Part shown: positions 9,399-17,586 of the stretch, piece by piece
Layout: each line of letters starts with the position of its first letter
How positions within the stretch are numbered: position 1 is the stretch's first letter
The notes under the pieces: generated by a model
What the model saw: the letters and a program-made list of their open reading frames with translations, nothing else
Databases searched by the model: none
What the model was told of the DNA's origin: nothing
Source: Gemmatimonadota bacterium
Lineage (GTDB): Bacteria; Gemmatimonadota; Gemmatimonadetes; Gemmatimonadales; Gemmatimonadaceae
NCBI GenBank assembly: GCA_021324635.1
Contig: JAJPIS010000121.1
Span: 1-47,783 of the forward strand
Direction: 5' to 3'
Length of the DNA stretch: 47,783 bases
Program-made: the position numbers and the translations under genes

Positions 9399-10999
9399 GT
9401 CGCGTGGGTCACGTCCCGCGGCGGCCGGCGACGTGCGTCGCCGCTCCGATCGCACTGTGCGCGATCGTCGGCCTCGCGCTCGCCGGCGGCGCAACGCGGC
9501 TCGCGGCGCAGTACCCGGACGTGCCACCGCCGGTCCGGTGTCGCCCCGCCGGAGACGTTGCACCCCCGCTCGATCCGGGCGGGACTCGGCCCATTCGCGC
9601 GATCGCCATCGTGCCCTTCCAGAGCACGCTCGACCCCGCGGATTCCGCGAACACGGCGCTCGCCGAGGTATTCGCCGGCCGGCTCCGCGTCCGCCTGGCG
9701 GCGTTCGCTCCGGTAGAGCTCTGGGCGCCCGGCCGGTGGCCACGTCTCCGGTCCGCGTCCCAGGTCATGGCCGCCGGCGCGGCGGCGCACGCCCGCTTCC
9801 TGCTGCTCGGCCGCATCGACCCCGGACCGGCCGGCATCGTGGTGAGCGTCCGGCTCGCCGAGACGGCGCACGGCCTCGACGTGTGGAACGCGACATACGG
9901 TGGTGTGCTGTCGGAGATGCACGCCTACGAGACCGGTATCGCGCACGCGGTCGCGGCACACCTGACGCCGGCCGGTGAGCGCGCCGTCGCTCCTCAGCCG
10001 ACCCGCAGCGGCGCGGCGTACCTGCACTATCTGCTCGGCGCGGTGGAGCTCGAGAGCAGTGCCCGCGGCGCCGCACAACGGGCGATGACCGAGTTCTCGA
10101 CCGCCGTGCACCTGGACTCGGCGTTCGGCGGCGCATGGGCGGGACTCGCGGCGAGCGCCGCGGAGCAGCTCCAGCGCGAGGGAACGGCGTCGGCCGGCGC
10201 GGACAGCGCCACGCTCACGATCGCCGAGCACGCGGCGGTCCGCGCCCTCGCGCGCCAGCCGATGGCGTCCGAGAGCTGGCTCGCCCGCGCGGCCGTCGAT
10301 GAGATCCGGGAGCCCCGCGACTACGGCGGCGTCCTGTCGGAGTACCGCCGGGCGATCGAGCTCGATCCGTGGGCGGCCGGGCCGCACGTGCGATACGCGA
10401 CCGCACTCCTGGAGCTCGGCAGTTACGAGGCCGCCGATGAGCAGCTTCGGATCGCGCTGCGCGCGGCGCCGGGCTCGCCCGCGGCGCTCATCACGCTCGC
10501 CGGCGCGCGGCTCCGCCAGCGGCGGTATCGCGAGGCGTGTCGCGCGCTGGACCTCGCCGTCGAGAGCGATCCCCGCGCGGGAGAGGCGTACGCGCTCCGG
10601 GCCTTCGTCAGACTGCGGCTGCACGACATCCGCAGTGCCTGGGTCGACGCCGAGACAGGGCTCCGGCTGGGCGCCTGGCTGACGGCGGAGGTGGCGGCGA
10701 TCGCCACCCACGCGGCCGCACACGACACGGCCGCCGCCCGCGAGCAGTTGGCCGCGTTGCTCGTCGAGAACCCCGGCGGGCTCCGGCGCCCGACGATTCG
10801 GGAGGGCTACTATCTGGCGCTCGGGTTCGCCGCCCTCGGCCGGGACGACGATGCCGTCGATCTGCTCAACCGCATCCGCCCGCGCGGGGTCGGGCTCCGC
10901 TATGTCCTGGCCGATCCCGCCTTCGAGCATCTGCGGGGCCGCGCGCGACTCGATCAACTGGCGAACGCGCTCCGCGGCGCGGTCGCGGCCTCCTTCTGA
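9395..10999 (+). CDS. Secreted TolB-like/TPR repeat protein
   Basis: Protein of 534 residues with a signal peptide (hydrophobic stretch ending near GGATRLAAQ). An N-terminal domain (about 65-190) resembles the TolB-like domain found before TPR arrays in cyclase/CadC-type regulators: IRAIAIVPFQ, then AAHARFLLLGRID, VSVRLAETAHGLDVWNATYGG. From about residue 205 on there are repeated helix-turn-helix TPR-like units (for example EYRRAIELDPWAAGPHVRYATALLELGSYEAADEQL). It is translationally coupled to tadG, so it may play the part that the TPR lipoprotein TadD plays in other Tad loci. No lipobox is evident. The function in pilus assembly is inferred from position only. Confidence 0.7.
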   Translation: MSRVGHVPRRPATCVAAPIALCAIVGLALAGGATRLAAQYPDVPPPVRCRPAGDVAPPLDPGGTRPIRAIAIVPFQSTLDPADSANTALAEVFAGRLRVRLAAFAPVELWAPGRWPRLRSASQVMAAGAAAHARFLLLGRIDPGPAGIVVSVRLAETAHGLDVWNATYGGVLSEMHAYETGIAHAVAAHLTPAGERAVAPQPTRSGAAYLHYLLGAVELESSARGAAQRAMTEFSTAVHLDSAFGGAWAGLAASAAEQLQREGTASAGADSATLTIAEHAAVRALARQPMASESWLARAAVDEIREPRDYGGVLSEYRRAIELDPWAAGPHVRYATALLELGSYEAADEQLRIALRAAPGSPAALITLAGARLRQRRYREACRALDLAVESDPRAGEAYALRAFVRLRLHDIRSAWVDAETGLRLGAWLTAEVAAIATHAAAHDTAAAREQLAALLVENPGGLRRPTIREGYYLALGFAALGRDDDAVDLLNRIRPRGVGLRYVLADPAFEHLRGRARLDQLANALRGAVAASF

Positions 11000-11002
11000 G
11001 CG

Positions 11003-12037
11003 ATGGCGATCCCGGTCGACGCACCGGCGCCGATGTCGGTCCGCGAGCGCGCCGCCATTGCGCTGCTCATCGGCGGCGGCGCGGCCGCGCTCGCGCTCGT
11101 GGCGATGATGGCACACCCGCAGTTCGGGGCCCGCGACTTCACCTATCAGTGGCGGGCGGCCCACGCTCTGATCGAGGGGCTCGACCCGTATCGCGTGATC
11201 CGGCCCACCGGACCCTATCCGTACGAGAACTACTACTACTACCCGGTGCCGGCGGCGCTCACCGCGATGCCGTTCGTGATGCTTTCCCCGATCGCCGGCG
11301 CGGCGCTCTTCGTCGGTCTCTCGTCGGCAGCGCTCGCGTACGCCCTGACGGCCCAGGGGCGGAGCCCCCTGGTCCTCTTCCTCACACCCGCGTACCTCGT
11401 GAGCGCCGTGCTCGGGCAGATGACACCACTCCTCCTGGCGGGCGCGCTGCTGCCGGCGCTCCAGTGGTCGTTTGCCGGCAAGCCCACGATTGCGGCGGCG
11501 CTGGCCGTGGCCCGACCGTCGCGGCTCGGGCTTGCCTGTGCCGCGGCGCTCGTGGCCGCGACGCTGGTGCTCTGGCCGACCTGGCCAGCGGGGTGGCTCG
11601 ACGCGATCCGGCACACGCCGCATCACCGGGCCGCCGTCCTGCGGCCGCTCGGGTTCGTCGCGCTCGCCGGGCTCCTCCGCTGGCGTCGGCCGGAAGGGCG
11701 GCTCGTGGCCGCCCTGGCGTGTGTTCCACAGGTCTTCTTCTTCTACGACCAGCTCCCGCTCCAACTCGTCGCGCGAACCGTCCGCCAGGGGCTCACCCTT
11801 GCGGCCCTCGGCTGGATCGCGTGGGGGATCGGCTGGGGCACCTGTGTGCACCGGCCGATGTGCGTCGAATCGAGCGAGCCCTGGATCGTTCCCCTCCTGT
11901 ACCTGCCAGCGCTCGCGCTCGTGCTGCGCCGCCCGAACGAGGGGCCGGTCGCCCGCTGGGCCGACCGACTCGGCCGATCGCTGCGCGGACTCCTCAGTGC
12001 GAGTGTCTCCTCCCTTCCATCGGGTATCGGGCGATGA
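11003..12037 (+). CDS. GT87/DUF2029-like polytopic membrane protein
   Basis: Integral membrane protein of 344 residues with about eight hydrophobic segments. The N-terminal region resembles DUF2029/glycosyltransferase family 87 (GT-C, polyprenyl-mannose dependent) enzymes. After the first helix it has RDFTYQWRAAHALIEGLDPYRV, then YPVPAALTAMPFVMLSP, matching the family pattern D-F-x(3)-W/Y-x-A-A...G-x-x-P-Y followed by a tyrosine/proline-rich loop. It could glycosylate a surface protein or lipid, possibly the pilus, given that it starts 3 nt after the TPR gene. The family call is moderate and the substrate unknown. It overlaps the next gene by four bases (ATGA). Confidence 0.6.
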   Translation: MAIPVDAPAPMSVRERAAIALLIGGGAAALALVAMMAHPQFGARDFTYQWRAAHALIEGLDPYRVIRPTGPYPYENYYYYPVPAALTAMPFVMLSPIAGAALFVGLSSAALAYALTAQGRSPLVLFLTPAYLVSAVLGQMTPLLLAGALLPALQWSFAGKPTIAAALAVARPSRLGLACAAALVAATLVLWPTWPAGWLDAIRHTPHHRAAVLRPLGFVALAGLLRWRRPEGRLVAALACVPQVFFFYDQLPLQLVARTVRQGLTLAALGWIAWGIGWGTCVHRPMCVESSEPWIVPLLYLPALALVLRRPNEGPVARWADRLGRSLRGLLSASVSSLPSGIGR

Positions 12038-12630
12038 GCGTTGACGATCAGGATCTCATTCGAGGCGAACGGGTCGTCTACACCACCCATCTGCACTGGA
12101 TCGTGCTGGTGGCGCCGTTCACCTTCGCGAGTGTCCTGCTGCTCGCCGGCGTGCTGTTCATCGCACGCCCCGAGTTTCTGCGCGACCGACTCGATGATCT
12201 CACGGCCGCGGCCGCGATGCTCTTCCCCACCGCGATCCACGAGTCGGTCGTGCTGGGCTTCGCCCTGGTGCTGGTTGGCATGGTGGTGGCGGTCGCCGGG
12301 CTCTGGCAGCGCGCATCCACCGAGCTGACGGTCACCACCCGGCGGGTCACCGTGCGGACGGGCCTCGCCCTCCGACGGACACTGGAGATCCTGCTCCCGC
12401 AGGTCGAGAGCGTCGAGATCGACCAGACCCTGTGGGGCGGCGCGATGGGGTTCGGGACGGTCGTCGTCCGCGGGACCGGGGGCACGCCCGAGCCGATCGC
12501 CATGGTCGCCGACCCGTTCCGATTCCGGCGCGAGGTGCAGGGCCAGATCGAGCTCGCGCACCCGCCGAGTGCGCACGTGTCCACCGAACCGTGGGACACG
12601 GCCGACAGCCGCGCACGCGTCCCCTGGTAG
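12034..12630 (+). CDS. Membrane protein with bacterial PH domain
   Basis: A 198-residue protein with two N-terminal transmembrane helices (about 22-44 and 70-90), then a bacterial pleckstrin-homology (bPH2, YdbS/YdbT-like) domain. Diagnostic text is STELTVTTRRVTVRTGLALRRTLEILLPQVESVEIDQTLWGGAMGFGTVVVRGTGG. Such proteins are small membrane-associated accessory factors of unknown biochemical role. The ATG overlaps the TGA of the preceding gene, making this the likely last gene of the Tad-containing operon. It converges on the K+ channel gene, whose stop is 21 nt downstream on the other strand. Confidence 0.75.
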   Translation: MSVDDQDLIRGERVVYTTHLHWIVLVAPFTFASVLLLAGVLFIARPEFLRDRLDDLTAAAAMLFPTAIHESVVLGFALVLVGMVVAVAGLWQRASTELTVTTRRVTVRTGLALRRTLEILLPQVESVEIDQTLWGGAMGFGTVVVRGTGGTPEPIAMVADPFRFRREVQGQIELAHPPSAHVSTEPWDTADSRARVPW

Positions 12631-12651
12631 ACGCAGAGCTCCTGCCGTCCG

Positions 12652-13665
12652 CTACCGCACGACCTCGGGCCCGCGGGCGCGCGGCGCGCCACCCCGGCCG
12701 CTGGGCGAGGGGAGGGTTGCGGGCTCGGTACTGCTCAGGCGGCCGAGATCGATGCGCACGACGCCGTTCGGCGCCGGTGGCAGGAAGATGTTCGTGAACC
12801 GGTGGCCCCAGAGGACCTCGTCCGCCGTGTACGAGCCGCGCACGGAGACGATCTGGAAGAACGTCTCGTCCGTCCCGGAGAGGAGAATCAGGAACTCCGC
12901 CTCGGAGTCGATCAGGTCCTGCCGAGTCAGACCCCACAGGGGGCTCTGCTCGTCGATCGGGTGCACGACCGTCCAGGAGAGCGAAAAGAAGACCACCGTC
13001 GTGCGCTCGAGCGCGAGCTGCGTGAAGGTGCGGGTCCGCCCCGACGGGGTCTCCTGGAACCGCGCCAGGCTGACGGTCGCCTGCACGCCGACGATCTCGT
13101 TCCGGTGCGCGTTGGCGATCCGGAACATGAACCCCGCCCCACCGCGATACGGGGCGATCACGGCCCGGTCGCTGAAGCGGATGTGCGGGACCGGGCGCGA
13201 GAAGCGCGCGAAGATGATGCCGGTCACCAGCGCGACGCTCACCAGCCCGACGAACGCTTCGACGAGCACGATGATGTTCGACGCCGGCGTGACGGCCGTG
13301 ATCGAGCCGTACCCGATGGTCGCGAACGTCTCGACACTGAAGAAGAACGCCTGGAGGAAGCCTCCGGACCGGAACGCACCGTCCGCCTCCGCCAGCGCCC
13401 CCGGACCCGCGGCCATGTACGCGAGGGCGAAGAGGGCGTTGATCAGCAGGTAGACCCCGGCCATCGTGACGAGGAACGACGGCCAGCCCATCGTGAGGAG
13501 CAGGTGGTACGGGTTCCCCAGGAGCGCGCCGATCCGGCTCCCGCGCTGCACGTTGAACGAGCCGTCGCGGTTCATCAGGCGGCGGCTCTGCGCCGCGACG
13601 ACCGATCCGAACCCAAGATCGTTCGGGACAGCCTGCGGCGACGGGGCGGGAGCGGGAGCGGTCAT
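12652..13665 (-). CDS. Inward-rectifier potassium channel (KirBac type)
   Basis: Prokaryotic Kir channel, 337 residues. An amphipathic slide-helix region (NPYHLLLTMGWPSF) leads into TM1 and a pore helix with the K+ selectivity filter TIGYG at residues 116-120 (FFFSVETFATIGYGSITAV). TM2 (about 128-150) is followed by the C-terminal immunoglobulin-like Kir domain with ARFSRPVPHIRFSDRAVIAPYRGGAGFMFRIAN. These features match KirBac1-type channels closely. The last 25 residues are Pro/Gly/Arg-rich and probably disordered. Transcribed opposite to its neighbours, it shares a 90-bp divergent upstream region with trmFO. Confidence 0.93.
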   Translation of the reverse strand: MTAPAPAPSPQAVPNDLGFGSVVAAQSRRLMNRDGSFNVQRGSRIGALLGNPYHLLLTMGWPSFLVTMAGVYLLINALFALAYMAAGPGALAEADGAFRSGGFLQAFFFSVETFATIGYGSITAVTPASNIIVLVEAFVGLVSVALVTGIIFARFSRPVPHIRFSDRAVIAPYRGGAGFMFRIANAHRNEIVGVQATVSLARFQETPSGRTRTFTQLALERTTVVFFSLSWTVVHPIDEQSPLWGLTRQDLIDSEAEFLILLSGTDETFFQIVSVRGSYTADEVLWGHRFTNIFLPPAPNGVVRIDLGRLSSTEPATLPSPSGRGGAPRARGPEVVR

Positions 13666-13743
13666 GGCGGCCGGATGCTCAGAGGGCGGGGATCAGACCG
13701 GATACTAACCCGGAACACCCGATCCGAAATCCCGCCGCGGCTG

Positions 13744-13749
13744 TATCTT
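13744..13749 (+). promoter_or_regulatory. Possible -10 element for a leaderless trmFO transcript
   Basis: TATCTT lies exactly 6 nt upstream of the trmFO ATG and matches the TANNNT form of extended or leaderless -10 boxes. No ribosome binding site is visible between it and the ATG. The same TANNNT-N6-ATG arrangement occurs before hslV. Weak evidence on its own. Confidence 0.3.
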
Positions 13750-13755
13750 GCCCTC

Positions 13756-15168
13756 ATGCGCACGGAGCGCGTCCACATCGTCGGCGGCGGGCTGGCCGGG
13801 TGCGAGGCGGCCTGGCAGCTCGCCGAGCGCGGAATCGCCGTGACGCTCCACGAGATGCGTCCGACGCGCACGACCCCGGCACACCGCACCGATCGCCTCG
13901 CCGAGCTCGTCTGCTCCAACACCTTCAAGAGCACGGAGCCCACGAACGCCCACGGGCTGCTCAAGGCGGAGATGCGGGTGCTCGGATCGCTCGTGCTCAC
14001 CGCCGCCGATGAGGCGCGCGTTCCAGGCGGGACGGCCCTGGCGGTCGACCGCGATGCCTTCGCCGCCGCCATGACGGCGCGCGTCACCGGGCACCCACGG
14101 ATCGAGGTCGAGCGCGGCGAGGTCACGGTGATCCCCAGGCCCGGCATCGTCGCCACCGGTCCGCTCACCTCGGACGCCCTGGCCACCACCCTGCGGGATC
14201 GGCTCGATGCGGCGGGCGGCGACCGTGGCGGCGACCGTGGCGGTGACCGTCCCCGGGAAACGCTCGCCTTCTATGACGCGATCGCCCCGGTGGTCGATGT
14301 CGAGTCGCTCGACCGGGCGGTCGTCTTCCGTGCCTCGCGCTACGGCAAGGAGACGATGCCGGCGGTGCCCGACGTGCAGGCCGCGGCCGGCCCGGACGGG
14401 GCGGCCGAGGGCGCCTACCTCAACTGTCCGTTCACGCGCGAGGAATACGAGGCGTTCCTCGCCGCCCTCATCGCGGCGGATCAGCACCAGGGGCACGCGT
14501 TCGACGCGGCCCCGTACTTCGAGGGATGCCTTCCGGTCGAGGTGATGGCCTCTCGCGGACCGGATGTCCTGCGCTTCGGGCCACTCAAGCCCGTCGGCCT
14601 GGTCGACCCGCGCACGGGCCGCCGACCCTACGCGGTGGCGCAGCTTCGCCAGGAGGATCGCGCCGGCCGCATGTGGAACCTCGTCGGCTTCCAGACGCGG
14701 CTCCGCATTCCGGAGCAGCAGCGGGTCTTCCGCATGATCCCGGGGCTCGCCGCGGCGGAGTTCCTGCGGTACGGTTCGATCCACCGCAACTCGTACGTGA
14801 ACACACCGGCCGTTCTCACGCCCTACCTCGCGCTTCGCGACGATCCGCTCGTGCTGCTGGCGGGGCAGATCACGGGCGTCGAAGGCTACACCGAGAGCGC
14901 CGCGACCGGACTCATCGCCGGACTCAACCTCGCGCGCCTGCTCGACGGCGACCCGCCGCTCGTGCCGCCGCCGACGACCATGCTCGGGGCGTTGTACCGC
15001 TACCTGCGCGACGCCGACCCGCGACACTTCCAGCCGATGAACGCCAATTTCGGGTTGCTGGATGACCTCGCCGAACCGATCCGTGACAAGCGCCGGAAGC
15101 GGGAGCGCTTCGCCGAGCGTGCGCTCGAGGCGATCGAGGTGTGGCATCGCCGGCCGGTTCATGTCTGA
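13756..15168 (+). CDS. trmFO: tRNA (m5U54) methyltransferase TrmFO
   Basis: Folate/FAD-dependent methyltransferase that makes 5-methyluridine at position 54 of the tRNA T-loop (470 residues). The FAD-binding motif GGGLAGCEAAW starts at residue 10. HEMRPTRTTPAHRTD and LAELVCSNTFKS follow, with the family's catalytic-type cysteine at C53. Later motifs include LNCPFTREEYEAF, GCLPVEVMASRG, YAVAQLRQED and NANFGLLDDL, all typical of TrmFO/Gid. Residues about 154-164 are an in-frame GGDRGGDRGGD tandem repeat (12-bp DNA units) not seen in the family's core. The ATG at 13756 aligns with the usual N-terminus. It overlaps xerC by 8 bp, as in the conserved trmFO-xerC-hslVU order. Confidence 0.95.
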   Translation: MRTERVHIVGGGLAGCEAAWQLAERGIAVTLHEMRPTRTTPAHRTDRLAELVCSNTFKSTEPTNAHGLLKAEMRVLGSLVLTAADEARVPGGTALAVDRDAFAAAMTARVTGHPRIEVERGEVTVIPRPGIVATGPLTSDALATTLRDRLDAAGGDRGGDRGGDRPRETLAFYDAIAPVVDVESLDRAVVFRASRYGKETMPAVPDVQAAAGPDGAAEGAYLNCPFTREEYEAFLAALIAADQHQGHAFDAAPYFEGCLPVEVMASRGPDVLRFGPLKPVGLVDPRTGRRPYAVAQLRQEDRAGRMWNLVGFQTRLRIPEQQRVFRMIPGLAAAEFLRYGSIHRNSYVNTPAVLTPYLALRDDPLVLLAGQITGVEGYTESAATGLIAGLNLARLLDGDPPLVPPPTTMLGALYRYLRDADPRHFQPMNANFGLLDDLAEPIRDKRRKRERFAERALEAIEVWHRRPVHV

Positions 15169-16129
15169 GCGGGGCAGCGGGCCGACGGCGGCCGCCGCTG
15201 TGCTTCCGTCGGACACGGCGGTCGCCGATTTCCTGACGCACCTGGCCAAGGAGCGAGACGTCTCGCCGCACACGGTCCGTGCCTATGCGCGCGACCTGCG
15301 CGAGCTGACCGGCTACCTGTCGGACTACTACGGCGCGCATCCCTGGACGTGGCAGGGTGTCGACCGGCTCGCGGTCCGCGGATTCCTCGGTCACCTGGCC
15401 CGGCGCGGCGTGTCCAAGCGCTCGATGGCGCGCGCGCTCTCGGCGGTGCGCACGTTCTACCGCTTCCTGCACCTCACGGAGGTCGTCGACGCCAATCCCG
15501 CCCGCGCCGTCGGGACCCCGCGGCGCAGCCAGCACCTGCCGACCTACCTCGACCGCGGGCAGGCCGACCGCCTGTTCGCGGCCGCCGAGTCCGCGGCGGC
15601 CACGGGACGATTCGCCGACGTCCGCAACCTCGCCATCCTGGAGCTCTTCTACTCGACCGGCATGCGGCTGTCCGAGCTCTGCGGCCTCAATCGCGGCGAT
15701 CTCGATCTCCTGTCGCAGCAGGTCAAGGTCAGGGGGAAGGGGCGCAAGGAGCGCATCATCCCGGTCGGTGACCACGCCACCCGGGCGCTCCGTGCCTACG
15801 ATGCACGGCGCGAGGCGCTCATCGAGACCGTCGGCCGTCCGGCGGACCGGCTCGCGGTGTTCCTCAACCAGCAGGGGCGGCGCCTCAGCGTGCGCGGTGT
15901 GCAGTCCGCGATGACGCGTTGGTTCCGCGGGGTGGATGAGCGCGCCGGACTGAGCGTGCACTCGCTCCGCCATACGTTCGCCACGCACCTGCTCGACGCC
16001 GGCGCCGATCTCCGCGCGGTCCAGGAGCTCCTCGGCCACGCCTCGGTCGGCACGACCCAGGTCTACACGCACACGAGCGTCGAGCGGCTCAAGGAGGTCT
16101 ACCGCAAGGCGCACCCGCGGGCGATGTGA
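15161..16129 (+). CDS. xerC: Tyrosine recombinase XerC/XerD
   Basis: Site-specific recombinase for chromosome dimer resolution (322 residues). An N-terminal SAM-like core-binding domain (VADFLTHLAKERDVSPHTVRAYARDL) is followed by the catalytic domain. The full catalytic set is visible: R169 in STGMRLSELCGL, K193 in VRGKGRKER, H267 and R270 in HSLRHTFATHLLD, H293 in LGHAS and the nucleophile Y302 in TTQVYTHTS. The position between trmFO and hslVU matches CodV/XerC in many genomes, so I assign xerC over xerD on context. The ATG overlaps the end of trmFO. Confidence 0.93.
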   Translation: MSERGSGPTAAAAVLPSDTAVADFLTHLAKERDVSPHTVRAYARDLRELTGYLSDYYGAHPWTWQGVDRLAVRGFLGHLARRGVSKRSMARALSAVRTFYRFLHLTEVVDANPARAVGTPRRSQHLPTYLDRGQADRLFAAAESAAATGRFADVRNLAILELFYSTGMRLSELCGLNRGDLDLLSQQVKVRGKGRKERIIPVGDHATRALRAYDARREALIETVGRPADRLAVFLNQQGRRLSVRGVQSAMTRWFRGVDERAGLSVHSLRHTFATHLLDAGADLRAVQELLGHASVGTTQVYTHTSVERLKEVYRKAHPRAM

Positions 16130-16133
16130 TCGG

Positions 16134-17561
16134 ATGGTGCTGAAGACGCTGGAGCGGCGATCGAAGGCGTTCCTCATCCGTGCCCTCGGCGCGCTGACGC
16201 GGGCACGGGGCGCGGCGGACCGCCCCGACTGGGGGAGCCGGCCGCACCGCGTGCTGTACCTCCGCTACGACCGGATCGGCGACATGGTGCTGGCAACGGG
16301 CATCATCAAGGCGATCCGCGATGCGCACCCGACGGTGGCGGTCGACGTCCTGGCCTCCCCCGCCAACGCGGGCGTGCTGCGCGGGAATCCCCACGTCGAC
16401 CGCGTGCTCACGTTCGACAAGAGCCGGCCCTGGACGTACCCACGGGCGATCGTCCGGATGCGGCGCCGCCGCTACGACGCGGTGATCGACGCGATGGTGA
16501 TGGCACCGTCGTTGACGACGATGATGCTGATGTGGGCGAGCGGCGCCCGGCACCGGATCGGTGTCGGCGATCGCGGGAACGCCTACGCGTTGACGCTGCC
16601 GGTCCCCCGCGTGCGCCACGCCGAGCACTACGTGGATCACTCGGCGGCGATCCTCGCGGCCTTCGGTGTCGATCCCCAGCGGACCCGGCCCGCCAGGATC
16701 GAGCGCGCCACCGCCACGCCCGACGGCGCGAGCGGCGAGCCGACCGGTACGTGCGGCGGGTGGGGCGTCTGGCGTCCCGAGATCTATCTCGCGCCGGACG
16801 AGTGGTCCGAGGCCGAGGAGCGGTGGAGCGCGGTGCGGGTCGGCATGGGCGGCGGACGGGCCGCGATGTGGCGACTGGTCGCGAACGTGTCGGCCGGAGG
16901 GCGCTGGCGATACTGGCCCGAGTCGAGCTTCATAGCCGTGCTCTCGCGCGTCCGGGCCCGGTTTCCCGACGTCTGGCAGCTCGTCATCGGCGCCCCCGAC
17001 GACGAGGCGCGCATGCAGCGCATCGGGCGCGGTGCGGGCGTCCCGGTCGCGACGACCGCTGGGTACCGGCAGATGATGGCCCTCGTGGCGACGGCGGATT
17101 TCGTGCTCACCGCCGACACGTCGGTGACCCACATCGCGTCGGCGTTCGGCAAACCGTCGGTCGTCATGTTCGCGCGCGGCCGGGCGCCGCTCTACGGGCC
17201 CTACGGGCCGGCAGGCTGTGCCGTGGTGACGCCGGCGCTCGCCCTGGACGCCCTCCCGGTCGCTCCCGTGGCAGCGGCGGTGGAGGCCATGCTGGCGGCC
17301 GGGACGCGCGACCATTCCCTGCTCGCGAGCCGCGTTCCCGCGTTCCACCCCCGGGCGGGCGCGAGCACCAGCACCAGCAGCGCCGGCGCCAGTACCAGCA
17401 CCACCGCCGGCACCGACGTCGCGACCGCGACCCCGCCCGGTGGCCTCCCGCGGGCCGGGTCCGCCGCGCCCGCTCCGTCCTCTCCCTCGGCGCCATCCGC
17501 CCCGTCCCACCTGTCCCCGCCGCCCCCGCCGCCCCCGCCGACGCCTCCCGCGCCTGGGTGA
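16134..17561 (+). CDS. GT9 glycosyltransferase (heptosyltransferase-like)
   Basis: Glycosyltransferase family 9 protein of 475 residues, related to LPS heptosyltransferases (WaaC/WaaF/WaaQ). The N-terminal Rossmann motif is RVLYLRYDRIGDMVLATGIIKAIRDAHP. The C-terminal half has the acceptor/donor segment FVLTADTSVTHIASAFGKPSVVMFA, the classic GT9 signature. A short Trp/Gly-rich loop (about 200-215) is probably an insertion. The last 75 residues (from about 400) are a Ser/Thr repeat followed by a long proline run and look disordered. Starting 4 nt after xerC and ending 25 nt before hslV, it interrupts the usual xerC-hslV adjacency. The sugar substrate cannot be read from sequence. Confidence 0.85.
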   Translation: MVLKTLERRSKAFLIRALGALTRARGAADRPDWGSRPHRVLYLRYDRIGDMVLATGIIKAIRDAHPTVAVDVLASPANAGVLRGNPHVDRVLTFDKSRPWTYPRAIVRMRRRRYDAVIDAMVMAPSLTTMMLMWASGARHRIGVGDRGNAYALTLPVPRVRHAEHYVDHSAAILAAFGVDPQRTRPARIERATATPDGASGEPTGTCGGWGVWRPEIYLAPDEWSEAEERWSAVRVGMGGGRAAMWRLVANVSAGGRWRYWPESSFIAVLSRVRARFPDVWQLVIGAPDDEARMQRIGRGAGVPVATTAGYRQMMALVATADFVLTADTSVTHIASAFGKPSVVMFARGRAPLYGPYGPAGCAVVTPALALDALPVAPVAAAVEAMLAAGTRDHSLLASRVPAFHPRAGASTSTSSAGASTSTTAGTDVATATPPGGLPRAGSAAPAPSSPSAPSAPSHLSPPPPPPPPTPPAPG

Positions 17562-17574
17562 ACTGGCCGGCCGT

Positions 17575-17580
17575 TAGGTT
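17575..17580 (+). promoter_or_regulatory. Possible -10 element for hslV
   Basis: TAGGTT sits 6 nt upstream of the hslV ATG, fitting the same TANNNT-N6-ATG pattern seen before trmFO. No Shine-Dalgarno sequence is visible. It would allow an internal, leaderless hslVU transcript. Low confidence. Confidence 0.25.
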
Positions 17581-17586
17581 TCCGCC

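Noticed and set aside
9134-11851. 905-codon open frame on the minus strand
   Set aside because: It lies opposite the TPR and GT87-like genes and its translation is a low-complexity Arg/Glu/Gly mix with no motif.
13666-13755. Standard sigma-70 promoter for the K+ channel or trmFO
   Set aside because: No -35 and -10 pair with acceptable spacing was found on either strand; only the weak leaderless-type TATCTT is kept.
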